A DNA stretch of 64,000 nt. It comes from Mesorhizobium sp. GTDB taxonomy: Bacteria > Pseudomonadota > Alphaproteobacteria > Rhizobiales > Rhizobiaceae. The position numbers and the translations under genes are program-made. The notes beneath the pieces were generated by a model, which was given only the letters and a program-made list of their open reading frames with translations, searched no databases and was not told the DNA's origin. Positions within the stretch are counted from its first letter, which is position 1, and each line of letters starts with the position of its first letter. The stretch is taken from assembly GCA_004020645.1 (NCBI GenBank), contig SAQL01000011.1, forward strand, positions 124,001-188,000, read 5' to 3'. Positions 43,864-52,009 of the stretch are shown here, piece after piece.

Positions 43864-44568
43864 TTAGAACTTGTAGCTGACGCCGACCCTCACCGCGTGG
43901 GTCGTTACGTCAACCGGCATATCGACATCCGGGAATCCCGGAGCCAAGTTGCCTGAGGCTTCTCCGAAGTCTGTATAACGATACGCCAGTCGCGCGGTCC
44001 AATGTTCGTTGAAGGCCCATTCGCCGCCGGCACCGATTGTCCAGCCGTTGAGCGTATCCGAATAGTCCCCGCTGACAGGAAGCGGGAAGGGGCCGCCACC
44101 GAAGTCGAAATCGCCAATCGCCCAGCCGCCGGTAACATAGAGAAGCGCCTTGTCGTATGCGTAGCCGAGCCTTGCGCGGATTGAGCCCTGCCAGTTCAAT
44201 TCGCTGGTTCCAACAGATGTCGCTCCGGTTGGGTTTTCGAAGCTGCCATCCACGCTACCGCCTTCGAAATCGCCCTCGACGCCGTAGACAAAAGAACCGG
44301 ATTGCCAATTGTACCCGACATGGACGCCACCAATGAAGCCATCGGGATCGGAATCGTCACTTGGCGCACCGTTGGAGTAGCTGTGATCTGCCTGCCCCCA
44401 GAGATAGCCGCCCTGAACACCGATATAAAAACCGCTCCAGTCGTAGGCAACAGCCGTAGCCGGCGCGGGCTCGTAAACAACTGCGTCGGCCGCGAAGGCC
44501 GGAATCGCAAGCAGGGCCAAGGCCGCACTGCTGACAAGTAACGTAGTGGCAAACACGATTTTCTTCAT
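43864..44568 (-). CDS. Outer membrane beta-barrel protein, Omp25/Omp31 (RopB) family
   Basis: A 234 aa outer-membrane protein with a signal peptide (MKKIVFATTLLVSSAALALL, cleavage near AFAAD), then the family start YDWSGFYIGVQGGYLWG, alternating strands such as VHVGYNWQSGSFVYGVEGDF, and the terminal VRVGVSYKF ending in an aromatic residue for BAM recognition. It is the structural barrel type of rhizobia and brucellae. It lies between the two copies of the duplicated segment, with a strong terminator downstream. Confidence 0.92.
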   Translation of the reverse strand: MKKIVFATTLLVSSAALALLAIPAFAADAVVYEPAPATAVAYDWSGFYIGVQGGYLWGQADHSYSNGAPSDDSDPDGFIGGVHVGYNWQSGSFVYGVEGDFEGGSVDGSFENPTGATSVGTSELNWQGSIRARLGYAYDKALLYVTGGWAIGDFDFGGGPFPLPVSGDYSDTLNGWTIGAGGEWAFNEHWTARLAYRYTDFGEASGNLAPGFPDVDMPVDVTTHAVRVGVSYKF

Positions 44569-44836
44569 TGACCGATGCCTGTGTTGAAAGGAAGTGACCA
44601 GAACGGGACTACCACAAAAGCTTATGGTTGAACTGTAACCGCGGCGCAACACATGGAGGCAAATGCAACCGTTCGGTTGTGGCGGTGATCCTGGTTCCTC
44701 TTTGCGCGCGTGACTCTTGCCGACTTCCTGACCGTCGAGGAGTCGCCGTACGTGAGTTGCAGCAGCGCGTGTGCGAAATGCGGCGGGAAGGAGGCAGGCG
44801 TTATCTGCACTCCAGGCGCGAGCAGTACGGTGACAG
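44569..44836. other. Intergenic region upstream of the porin gene
   Basis: About 270 bases. The first part must hold the porin promoter. The rest, up to the group II intron 5' end at 44837, contains no recognised gene. A short minus-strand open frame (LLQLTYGDSSTVRKSARVTR) is present but without support. Confidence 0.4.
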
Positions 44837-45169
44837 GTGCGCCGGGAGACCGGCAAGGAGTAGGTGGTGGAAGTCCACTGCGATGAAGGATTAGCAACCC
44901 GCATCGGCCCCGAGCCGTGCGTAGTCGGTCGCGAGGCTGGGGACGAAGCGTCGGCAGGGGAACGTATAGGCCAGCCATTGAGCCGCGAAAGGTACAATCG
45001 GAGCGCCGACGCCGTCTGTCGGGCGGAAGGCGAGACGGTCGCACGCGCCATTGCGAGTATGGGACCGGCTCCGCGCGGTCACAGACCCCTGGCATGTACG
45101 GACGCTCCTTGCACGGGAACCGGGAGGTCTCTCGCTCGGCCCGGATGGCTTCGGCCGCCGGGTCCGCAT
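44837..45169 (+). mobile_element. Group II intron 5' fragment (ribozyme domains, no reverse transcriptase)
   Basis: Begins GTGCGCCGGGAGACCGGCAA, which fits the GUGYG 5' end of group II introns. It continues with stretches that I recognise from rhizobial introns of the RmInt1 class: GAGCCGTGCG, GGCCAGCCATTGAGCCGCGA, GGCATGTACGGACGCTCC and GCACGGGAACCGGGAGGTCT. After about 330 bases it stops at a junction with a piece of the NYN gene. The maturase/RT frame and domains V-VI are missing, so it cannot splice or move. Class assignment is from memory. Confidence 0.65.
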
Positions 45170-45432
45170 CATTGTCTGCGTCGATCAGCACTGCAAGCCG
45201 TGGTGCAGCGGTAACGTTTTTGTCGAGATTCGACGAACGTCGCTACTTCTTGCGATACAAGATCATGCCTGCGTGATGCAGCACGCCGTCAATGAACGTT
45301 CCGTCAGCGGTAAAGCCGGTGTCGTCCCAATAGTCGATGTGATTTCCTCCGATCTCATAGCGTCCCTGGTACGCGCTCTCACGGTTTCCGCGCGCTTCGT
45401 CATAGCGACCGTTTGGGAGCAAGTTGTGGCGG
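45170..45432 (+). repeat. Duplicated segment, right copy (263 bp)
   Basis: Direct repeat of 43453-43777 with a 62-base internal deletion. Its first 34 bases are a scrap of the NYN gene, joined on the left to the intron fragment. The remainder is the 3' part of the intact Atu4866-type gene and its downstream sequence. Confidence 0.9.
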
Positions 45433-45596
45433 ATATAGTCATCGGCCGTGACCCACATCCCGACATAGGGATGGCTTGCCGAAGGTTGGGTAACCGTATT
45501 TTGCTCGACATTCATCTGGGCGAGACCTTTCTGCAGGGGTAAAACGGCGGCGCCGGCAACAAGCACGGCAGCGGCAAGCATCGAAATCTGTTTCAT
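45243..45596 (-). CDS. Atu4866-domain exported protein
   Basis: A 117 aa protein with a signal peptide (MKQISMLAAAVLVAGAAVLP, cleavage near GLAQM) and the Atu4866 core: YVGMWVTADDYIRHNLLPNGRYDEARG, then YEIGGNHIDYWDDTGFTADG. This is a small beta-barrel family named after an Agrobacterium protein; function unknown. It is third in a minus-strand run with the SDR and decarboxylase-like genes (10 and 10 base gaps), so it is likely part of the same LysR-controlled unit. Its 3' half is duplicated at 43588. Confidence 0.88.
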   Translation of the reverse strand: MKQISMLAAAVLVAGAAVLPLQKGLAQMNVEQNTVTQPSASHPYVGMWVTADDYIRHNLLPNGRYDEARGNRESAYQGRYEIGGNHIDYWDDTGFTADGTFIDGVLHHAGMILYRKK

Positions 45597-45606
45597 GGAC
45601 AGCTCC

Positions 45607-46083
45607 TCAGGGTTGTTTGCCGGGAGCGGCGCGACGCTCAGTGAACAGCTCGGAGAGCGCTTGCGATGCTGCGATCGCGTGGGGGAATCCGGCCGGAACC
45701 GTCACCGTGTAGATGACTTCCTTCAGCTCTTCCTCGGACACGCCGATATTGAGCGCATAACCGGCATGAATCCTCATGAAGGCAGTCTCGCCCATGGCTG
45801 CGAATACCGCGACGGCGGCGAGTTGGCGTGTGCGGTTGTCGAGGCCCGGACGGGACCAGACGTCGCCGAGCGCATAGCCCTGGGTTGCTCCGGCCAGAAA
45901 CGGAAACTCCTGTCTCATCCGTTCCAGCGCAGGCTGCGGAGCGCCATTGTTCAGGCTCCTGACGACGGCATCGCCGCGTTGCAACCGCTCTTCCAGCGTC
46001 TGCGATTTGGCGGTTTGAGGGACCGCGCCGAGCAGCGACGCGACGGCAATCGCGATGTACGATCTGTGAAAACGAAAATCCAT
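45607..46083 (-). CDS. Carboxymuconolactone decarboxylase-family protein, exported
   Basis: A 158 aa protein with an N-terminal signal peptide (SYIAIAVASLLGAVPQTAKSQ) and the CMD core: RTRQLAAVAVFAAMGETAFMRIHAGYALNIGVSEEELKEVI. The CxxC pair of AhpD-like peroxidases is absent, so it is of the decarboxylase/unknown type; it keeps the histidine in RIHAGYAL. It lies between the SDR gene and the Atu4866 gene in one operon. Confidence 0.87.
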   Translation of the reverse strand: MDFRFHRSYIAIAVASLLGAVPQTAKSQTLEERLQRGDAVVRSLNNGAPQPALERMRQEFPFLAGATQGYALGDVWSRPGLDNRTRQLAAVAVFAAMGETAFMRIHAGYALNIGVSEEELKEVIYTVTVPAGFPHAIAASQALSELFTERRAAPGKQP

Positions 46084-46093
46084 TGTTGCCTCC

Positions 46094-46819
46094 CTACTTG
46101 CTGGCTGTCGGCCGGATGACGATCTCGTTCACGTCGACATCGTCCGGCTGTTCGAGGGCGAAGCGAACGGCACGGCCAATCGCGTCGGGCTGCAGCGCAA
46201 TGGCGCGATAGGTCTTCATCGCTGCCGCCGCCACCGGATCAGTGATCGTGTCGGCGAGTTCGCTCTCGACCACGCCGGGATGGATGCAGGTGACGCGGAT
46301 GTTGTCGTGCTCCTGCCGCAAGCCATCGGAGATCGCGCGGACCGCGTGTTTGGTTGCGCAATAGACAGCGGCTGTCGGCGATACCGAAAGCGCGCCGATG
46401 GAGGCGATGTTGACAACGTGGCCGGAGCCTCGGGCCGTCATCTCCGGCAGCACCGCGGCAATGCCGTAGAGCACGCCCTTGATGTTGACGTCGACCATTC
46501 GGTCCCATTCATCGACTTTCATCGAGGCCATCAGCGACAACGGCATGACGCCGGCATTATTGACGATCACGTCGACGCGTCCCCAGGCCCGGCGCGCCGC
46601 TTCGGCAAGGGCGGCGACATCGGCGCGGTCGGTCACGTCCAGGCGGCGTGTCATTGCCTCCCCGCCGTTTGCCCTGATCTCTTCTGCGAGTGTGTCCAGC
46701 CGATCGGTGCGGCGCGCACCGAGCATGACCTTTGCTCCGGCAGCACCGAGCTCCCGGCCGATGGCGGCGCCAATGCCGCTCGAAGCCCCGGTAATGAGCA
46801 CAACTTTGTTGAGGGACAT
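46094..46819 (-). CDS. SDR-family NAD(P)-dependent oxidoreductase
   Basis: Classical short-chain dehydrogenase of 241 aa: cofactor motif VLITGASSGIGAAI (8-21), NNAG (~87), catalytic Ser in HVVNIASIGAL and the YCATKHA active-site Tyr and Lys (~153-157). Arg residues after the first strand (GARRTDRLD) favour NADP. Substrate unknown. It is the promoter-proximal gene of the run with the decarboxylase-like and Atu4866 genes and is divergent from a LysR regulator. Confidence 0.92.
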   Translation of the reverse strand: MSLNKVVLITGASSGIGAAIGRELGAAGAKVMLGARRTDRLDTLAEEIRANGGEAMTRRLDVTDRADVAALAEAARRAWGRVDVIVNNAGVMPLSLMASMKVDEWDRMVDVNIKGVLYGIAAVLPEMTARGSGHVVNIASIGALSVSPTAAVYCATKHAVRAISDGLRQEHDNIRVTCIHPGVVESELADTITDPVAAAAMKTYRAIALQPDAIGRAVRFALEQPDDVDVNEIVIRPTASK

Positions 46820-46893
46820 GTTTCGTCTCCGTCTGGTTGATCTTGCGAACCGCCATGCAGGCGGTTGCCACCAAGATGGATCTGTTCCACTGT

Positions 46894-46919
46894 TGCGATA
46901 AGACGCCCATTTGTTCGCA
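46894..46919. promoter_or_regulatory. Possible LysR-type operator
   Basis: Inverted pentamers TGCGA (46894-46898) and TCGCA (46915-46919) lie in the 122-base gap between the SDR gene and the divergent LysR gene, just before the LysR start. The arms are short, so support is weak. Confidence 0.3.
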
Positions 46920-46941
46920 GCATGGAAAGAACAGCTAACCA

Positions 46942-47832
46942 ATGCAGCCGGATCTCAATGCGCTTGCGGTGTTCGCCCTCGTCGCCGAGGAGCGGAGCTT
47001 TCGCGCGGCTGCGGACCGCATGGGCGTCACCCGCTCAGCGGTGAGCCAGACGATGAAGCGCCTGGAAGAGACGCTCGGTATCGCGCTTGTCCAGCGCACG
47101 ACGCGAAGCGTCAGCCTGACCGAGGCTGGCGAACGCCTCTACGCCGAGATAGCGCCCGCCATTGCCGACATGCGCGCCGCCATGGAGACCACCGGGGACC
47201 TGCGCAGGCGTCCGCGCGGGCAGTTGCGGCTCGCCGTCTCGTCGATCGCCGAGCGATTTCTTTCAGGGCCATTCCTGGCGACCTTTGCCGAAGCCCATCC
47301 GGAGGTTCAGATCGACATCACGGTGACGGACGAGGAATTCGATATCGTCGCCGAGGGATACGATGCCGGCGTCAGGCTCGGCGAGGTGATCGAGCAGGAC
47401 ATGATCGCGGTGCCTGTCGCCGGTGACGAGCGGCAGCTGGCCGTCTGCGCGCCGGCCTATCGCGATCGGTTCGGGGCGCCTTCGCATCCGAGGGAACTCG
47501 CCGGCCATCGCTGCATTGGCTGGCGCCGCGCGCCGAAGGTTGCGCCCTATCGCTGGGAATTCGCCGAGAACGGCAAGGAGTTCAGCGTCGCCGTTGCTCC
47601 GGAGATCACGACTAACGACATGGCGTTGATGATAAAGCTGGCCATCGCCGGCGCCGGCATCACCTTCGGCATGGAGGAGAGCTTTCGCCCGTGGATCGAT
47701 CGGGGCGAACTGGTGCCAGTTCTCGGGGACTATTGCCCGCGCTTTGCCGGCTTCTACCTCTATTATTCGAGCCGTCGCAACGTCGCGCCGAAGCTGCGCG
47801 CCCTTGTCGATCACCTACGGCGTCATGGCTAG
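46942..47832 (+). CDS. LysR-family transcriptional regulator
   Basis: A 296 aa regulator with an N-terminal winged helix (LNALAVFALVAEERSFRAAADRMGVTRSAVSQTMKRLEE) and a type 2 periplasmic-binding-like effector domain, with DVRLGEVIEQDM-like GVRLGEVIEQDMIAVPV near residue 145. Its sequence is of the group that controls adjacent SDR genes. It is divergent from the SDR-decarboxylase-Atu4866 operon and probably controls it. Confidence 0.93.
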   Translation: MQPDLNALAVFALVAEERSFRAAADRMGVTRSAVSQTMKRLEETLGIALVQRTTRSVSLTEAGERLYAEIAPAIADMRAAMETTGDLRRRPRGQLRLAVSSIAERFLSGPFLATFAEAHPEVQIDITVTDEEFDIVAEGYDAGVRLGEVIEQDMIAVPVAGDERQLAVCAPAYRDRFGAPSHPRELAGHRCIGWRRAPKVAPYRWEFAENGKEFSVAVAPEITTNDMALMIKLAIAGAGITFGMEESFRPWIDRGELVPVLGDYCPRFAGFYLYYSSRRNVAPKLRALVDHLRRHG

Positions 47833-47971
47833 CGTCTTTCGCCAGTATGGCGACCATCTCGATGTTGCAATTACATTAGCGTGAGCGCATGTTTTCGTCA
47901 GCCGGCGCAAGCCGGTTAGGCCCGGTGGCTGGCCGGTCACCCCCATAGGCTGCCGGGCCGCCAGCAACGGC

Positions 47972-48394
47972 TTGGGAGGGCAAGACACGCCGAAAATCTC
48001 GGAACTCTTTTTCAAGACAGCGATCGTCTTTCTTATTTTGGGAATCGCAGCCGGCCTGCAGATGGCAATTTCAGGCAATCACGGTGCTTATCCGGCTCAC
48101 GCACACATCAATCTCCTGGGATGGGTTACAAGTGCAATATTCGGGGGGTACTACGCCCTGAACCCGACAAAAGCCGCCCGCAGGATCGCGATGGTCCATT
48201 ATGGCGTCTACAATCTTGGCCTGGTCGTGATGTTACCGGCTCTCTACGTGATGCTGCATGGAAATCCGGCCCTGGAGCCGATCCTCGCCACGGGATCAGT
48301 AATCGTCGCTGTCAGCGTGGTGATCTTTGGCTTCGTGGTTTTCTCCGCCGAAACGGTGCGCTCGGTCTCAGGAATACCTGCGGTTCCACGCTAG
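47972..48394 (+). CDS. Four-helix membrane protein, haem-copper-oxidase subunit I-like fragment
   Basis: A protein of about 140 aa with four hydrophobic segments. The motif YPAHAHINLLGWVTSAIFGGYYALNP has two histidines spaced as in a haem-copper oxidase helix, and similar stand-alone small proteins occur in rhizobia. The frame has no ATG near the front; a TTG at 47972 with GGGAGGG around it is the best start, but this is uncertain. It may bind haem; no partner subunits are nearby. Confidence 0.65.
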   Translation: MGGQDTPKISELFFKTAIVFLILGIAAGLQMAISGNHGAYPAHAHINLLGWVTSAIFGGYYALNPTKAARRIAMVHYGVYNLGLVVMLPALYVMLHGNPALEPILATGSVIVAVSVVIFGFVVFSAETVRSVSGIPAVPR

Positions 48395-48450
48395 ACGGCA
48401 TCGGGATGTGCTGAGCCACCAAAAGGCTCGCGCCTCTGAGAGTTTGGTCA

Positions 48451-48639
48451 TCATTGTGCCGGCAACGCCTTCGCTGCATCGGTCAGGGTTGCCCGATCGT
48501 TGCCGTGCTTGCGGATCAGCTCGCGCACCTGCTTCGGCGTGATGTTGTTCTGCAGAGCGAAAAAGTTCACCTCATAGTCATCGTCCGCCGATATCTTGCT
48601 ACGGTCACGGAAGTCGCGTTTGGTTTTGTCGTCTGCCAT
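48451..48639 (-). CDS. DUF3606 protein
   Basis: A 62 aa protein, MADDKTKRDFRDRSKISADD then DYEVNFFALQNNITPKQVRELIRKHGNDR. It is the closest of the three copies to the family consensus. It is divergent from the DNA ligase gene (71 bases apart), which suggests shared regulation. Confidence 0.87.
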   Translation of the reverse strand: MADDKTKRDFRDRSKISADDDYEVNFFALQNNITPKQVRELIRKHGNDRATLTDAAKALPAQ

Positions 48640-48710
48640 ATCGCACGTCCTTTTTGAATTTCGTTATGTTAACTCTGGCTAATATACGCCGGTGACCTAG
48701 ACTAGGTTCC

Positions 48711-49607
48711 ATGGGTAGGCGGGCAGGAGCCGGCACCGGCCGGCTAGAGTTCATACTTCCGATGGAGCCCCAACTGGTGGCCAAGCCGCCCGAGGGTGAC
48801 AATTGGATTCATGAGATCAAGCTGGATGGCTACCGCGCCCAGATCGTCATCAACAGCCCCGAGGATATTCGCGTCTTCACCAAAACCGGCAAGGACTGGA
48901 CGCGTAAATATCTGGGCATTGTGGAAGCCGCGGGGGAGCTCGAGGTCGAGAACGCCATCATCGATGGCGAGGCGATCGTCACCGACAAGGCCGGAATGCC
49001 CGACTTCAACGCGCTCCAGAACGCCGTCCACAACAATCCCTATGGCATGTATCTCGTCGCATTCGACATCATGCACCTGAACAGCCGTGATCTGCGCGAC
49101 ATAGGCTGCAAGGCGCGCCGCGAAATTCTCTGCGGCATCATCAAGCCGAACAGCCGGATCCAGTTCAGCGAGGCCATGCCTGGTGACGCGAAGTCTGTCT
49201 TCTATCTCGTCGAGCAGGTCGAGCTTGAGGGAATTGTCTCGAAGCGCCCCGACAGCAAATATCGCAGCGGCCCGACCTCGAACTGGCTGAAGACCAAGAG
49301 CTTCACGGTCGACGAATTCGAACTGCTGGGCGTCGAGCGCGAGCCTGGCAGGGCGGCCTTCGCCCTTTTGGGGCAGCCAGGAACCGGGAAATATGTCGGT
49401 TCCGCCTTCATCACCTTGGGCCGCGACATGAAGGAGCGGCTGTTGAAGCGGGTTCGGGAGCACGCCGGGCCGCCGCCAGAGGGCATGAAGAAACGGCCTG
49501 CAACGCAGTGGGTCGGGCCTGGTGTAAAGCTGCGCATCAAGCATCTTCGCGGCGATCACAGCCACATACGCCATGCCTCGCTGCTTGGTTTCGGTGACGA
49601 GGAGTAG
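48711..49607 (+). CDS. ATP-dependent DNA ligase, LigD ligase-domain type
   Basis: A 298 aa DNA ligase. The nucleotidyltransferase motif I is EIKLDGYR with adenylated K37; further motifs are IDGEAIV (III), LEGIVSKR (IV) and SNWLKTK (V), followed by an OB-fold with KYVGSAFITLGRDM. It matches the ligase domain of LigD but lacks the polymerase and phosphoesterase domains, and no ku gene is near. Such proteins (LigC-like) act in minor end-joining or base-excision pathways. It is divergent from a DUF3606 gene. Confidence 0.9.
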   Translation: MGRRAGAGTGRLEFILPMEPQLVAKPPEGDNWIHEIKLDGYRAQIVINSPEDIRVFTKTGKDWTRKYLGIVEAAGELEVENAIIDGEAIVTDKAGMPDFNALQNAVHNNPYGMYLVAFDIMHLNSRDLRDIGCKARREILCGIIKPNSRIQFSEAMPGDAKSVFYLVEQVELEGIVSKRPDSKYRSGPTSNWLKTKSFTVDEFELLGVEREPGRAAFALLGQPGTGKYVGSAFITLGRDMKERLLKRVREHAGPPPEGMKKRPATQWVGPGVKLRIKHLRGDHSHIRHASLLGFGDEE

Positions 49608-49991
49608 CGTCGTCTGGACACCGGCTTAGTCGCTCGATGGTCGATGATCGCCTTTGGCACGCGGCATTACCGAGGGGATTAAGAGCCAGCGACACAGGGG
49701 GCAAGCCGGGGATGGATCGGCCGTGTGATGCACCTGTACGGCAAGGAGACCTGCCGCGTGCTTCGCCACAAAATTTCCGGGGGAATACTAAAAAGTGGCC
49801 CTGCGTTGTTTCCCGCCGACATCCTATCTAGCCCGAACTAGCACGTGGACCGTCCCGCTACAAACTGTGCGTCTTTCGGCGCCTACATCAATTGTGTCGA
49901 CTCGGTATGTATCTAATCACGCCATCGCGAGGTCAACTCGATTCCATGATGCGGCACGATGGGAACTTGCGGGCGCAACGGGGAGAGGCAC
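49608..49991. other. Gene-free region
   Basis: About 385 bases after the ligase gene. A short frame (MHLYGKETCRVLRHKISGGI) is open but has no support. No repeat or strong hairpin was seen. Confidence 0.4.
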
Positions 49992-50540
49992 TCACTTCGG
50001 TGGCGGCGCCGGCAGCTTGATGTCGGTCTTATAAAACCAACGTATTTTTAGCTCTGCCTCCTCGGAGAAATAGACGGTCGAGCAGTCCAGCTTTCGATTC
50101 CTGTATTCTGGAATTTCAAGCCAGATCGTGCAGCGATACCACCGCGGATCGACGTCGGGGTTGTGCCTCCAATACGAGATGACCACGGTGTTGACACCAT
50201 CCAGCACCTCTTCGCGCAGCTGGTGACAACCCGAATGCCGGGGATTCACGAGTTGATACGCCTCAACGCGCCAAGGCGCGTATGGCGCCGTTCGCTCGTA
50301 TAGGATGCCATTTGCGTAGACCGAGTCTCTATGCATGACCACCACGCGTGTATCGCGCTTGATCACGGCGTCCCAAGTCGTCTGAAAGGTGGGTATCTTG
50401 GCGAGCGCTTCATTAGCTCTACTCAAGGGCTGACACGCCGGCTCTTCAAGGCGCGGACCGTTGCGCGGCTCCGCATAGGACGCCGAAGGTAAACACGCCG
50501 CGCCGGCGGCAAAGACGAGGAATCGTGTCAGCAGGCTCAT
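49992..50540 (-). CDS. Exported hypothetical protein
   Basis: A 182 aa protein with a signal peptide (MSLLTRFLVFAAGAACLPSA, cleavage near SYAEP). The mature part has four cysteines that could pair (EPACQPL, GCHQL, YRCTIW, LDCSTV) and is rich in Tyr/Trp, as in small periplasmic beta proteins. No family recognised. The ATG at 50538-50540 is chosen to give the signal peptide. Base composition is a little lower in GC than the flanking conserved genes. Confidence 0.65.
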   Translation of the reverse strand: MSLLTRFLVFAAGAACLPSASYAEPRNGPRLEEPACQPLSRANEALAKIPTFQTTWDAVIKRDTRVVVMHRDSVYANGILYERTAPYAPWRVEAYQLVNPRHSGCHQLREEVLDGVNTVVISYWRHNPDVDPRWYRCTIWLEIPEYRNRKLDCSTVYFSEEAELKIRWFYKTDIKLPAPPPK

Positions 50541-50901
50541 CTTCGGAGTAAAGCACGTCCCATCGACCATCGCGAGATGGAATCCCCGGCTGAACTTACT
50601 CCATATCCGGCACATCGCCGCTGGCGAATAGCAGGGTCGGCGGGCGGTAATCGCCAGGCGCCTGGTTCGCATCGCGGCTCAAAAACGGTTACGCCAATGT
50701 GCTTTCCTGCAGGGCCTTTAGCAAAGCGGGTTCGCGCGTTTCTCTCTGCTGCTGATCTGTCGGAGAGTAACCGTGGACAGTTCGCCTTCATCGCCTCGGT
50801 CGGCGCAGACGGCACTTCCCGACGTTTCTTTCTCCGAAATGGTGAGATACGCTGCCGCCACATCAAGGGGGACGATCTTGAGCTCATTCTATCGCCGTTG
50901 C
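50541..50901. other. Divergent intergenic region
   Basis: About 360 bases between the exported protein and the ClpP-like gene. In-frame starts for the latter exist at 50773 (GTG) and 50839 (ATG), so part of this could be coding. Nothing else was recognised. Confidence 0.4.
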
Positions 50902-51636
50902 ATGTCCACGGTTATTGCAATCACGATCCTGGCCATGGGGGTTCTGCTGGCTGCGGCCGAAGACCTGAAATACGCAAACGATAAGCCGATGACTTTCAAA
51001 GTCTTCGATCACCCCCCCTGCAGTGCGTGTGTTGTGGTCTTTGCCAGCGGCGAGGTTGCCGACACGACGATCGAACGTTTCCAAGAGGCGCTCGACAGGC
51101 TGGAGAAGACCAGCGAGTGGTCACGGGCAAAGGCGAGAACGGGCGCTGGACCGCAATTAATCCTGCTTCTCGATTCTCCCGGCGGCCTGGTCAACCCAGC
51201 CTTTTCCGTCTCGCGGCAGCTAAGGATAAATGGCGCCATGACCGCCGTGGCGCGGCCGTCTGTCACCTTCGCGACAGACGGGGCGCTGGACCCATCTTCA
51301 TGCAACTCGGCTTGCGGCTTCATGCTTTTGGGCGGCAAAGTGCGGTTTTCGCGTTTACTATCCAATATTGGCCTCCATCAGATTCGTCCGGCGGTCGAGC
51401 AAAAGCTAAGCTATACCCGCGAAGAGGTTCTGCTCTACCTTACAGTTTTCAAAGAAAGTGCAGCTGCACTTTCCCGCCATCTCGCAGAGATGAATATAGA
51501 CCCGAAGCTGCTGCTCTATATAATGCAAGCGCCCGATGACGAGATGGGTTTTCTCGGCTATTCGGAAGCAAAATCGCTTGGAATAATCGATGCCATATCC
51601 GACTCTCTTAACGATATACTTCTTTATCCCTCATAA
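50902..51636 (+). CDS. Exported ClpP/crotonase-like protein, possible serine protease
   Basis: A 244 aa protein with an N-terminal hydrophobic segment (MSTVIAITILAMGVLLAAAE). The fold markers are LILLLDSPGGLVNPAFSVSRQLR (ClpP/SppA-type SPGG) and SSCNSACGFMLLGGKVR, where the Ser of the NSACGFM turn is in the nucleophile position. A later histidine, IGLHQIR, could complete the dyad. Together this suggests a secreted ClpP-fold protease of unknown substrate. Start choice rests on the signal peptide; earlier starts would hide it. The stop TAA is at the edge of an inverted-repeat element. Confidence 0.72.
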   Translation: MSTVIAITILAMGVLLAAAEDLKYANDKPMTFKVFDHPPCSACVVVFASGEVADTTIERFQEALDRLEKTSEWSRAKARTGAGPQLILLLDSPGGLVNPAFSVSRQLRINGAMTAVARPSVTFATDGALDPSSCNSACGFMLLGGKVRFSRLLSNIGLHQIRPAVEQKLSYTREEVLLYLTVFKESAAALSRHLAEMNIDPKLLLYIMQAPDDEMGFLGYSEAKSLGIIDAISDSLNDILLYPS

Positions 51637-51854
51637 ATTACGGTGACATTGCCATTTTCTTTTCCCCGCCTGCCGCGTATCCCCATTTCGCGGCTTTTCC
51701 GGTGTTCGGCAATCCAGTCCAGAAGTGCTTCGCTGCCCATCGGACGCGCAGGTGCCGACATCGGCGGCACCGCATTGCAAGTCGAGCCATGCGTTCAATT
51801 TACACACAGCGACGGCCGAGCAGACATGGAAAAAAGTGCACTGTCACCGTAATT
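51636..51854 (-). mobile_element. Small inverted-repeat element (MITE-like), copy 1
   Basis: 219 bp with ends AATTACGGTGACA / AGTGCACTGTCACCGTAATT. On the minus strand it reads a start-like MARLAM... frame close to one end and, near the other, GRPMGSEALLDWIAEHRKS as in C-termini of IS200/REP-associated transposases. So it looks like an internally deleted transposon. Two related copies lie at 52532 and 55388. It abuts the stop codon of the ClpP-like gene. Confidence 0.8.
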
Positions 51855-52009
51855 CCGTGGACGATGGCTCCAGCGAATTCAATGGAAAGCGGATGGGTCT
51901 GCGGCTCTCTTGGACTGCTCGGCCCGACGATGTGGTGCCCGAACGTACGTGGGAGAGCATCACATCGAGCCCTTGAGATCGGTTCGCGGTGCAGCCGCCC
52001 GGTCTCTAC

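Noticed and set aside
44917..45276. 119-codon plus-strand frame containing MYGRSLHGNREVSRSARM
   Set aside because: This is translation of the group II intron ribozyme sequence, not a protein gene.
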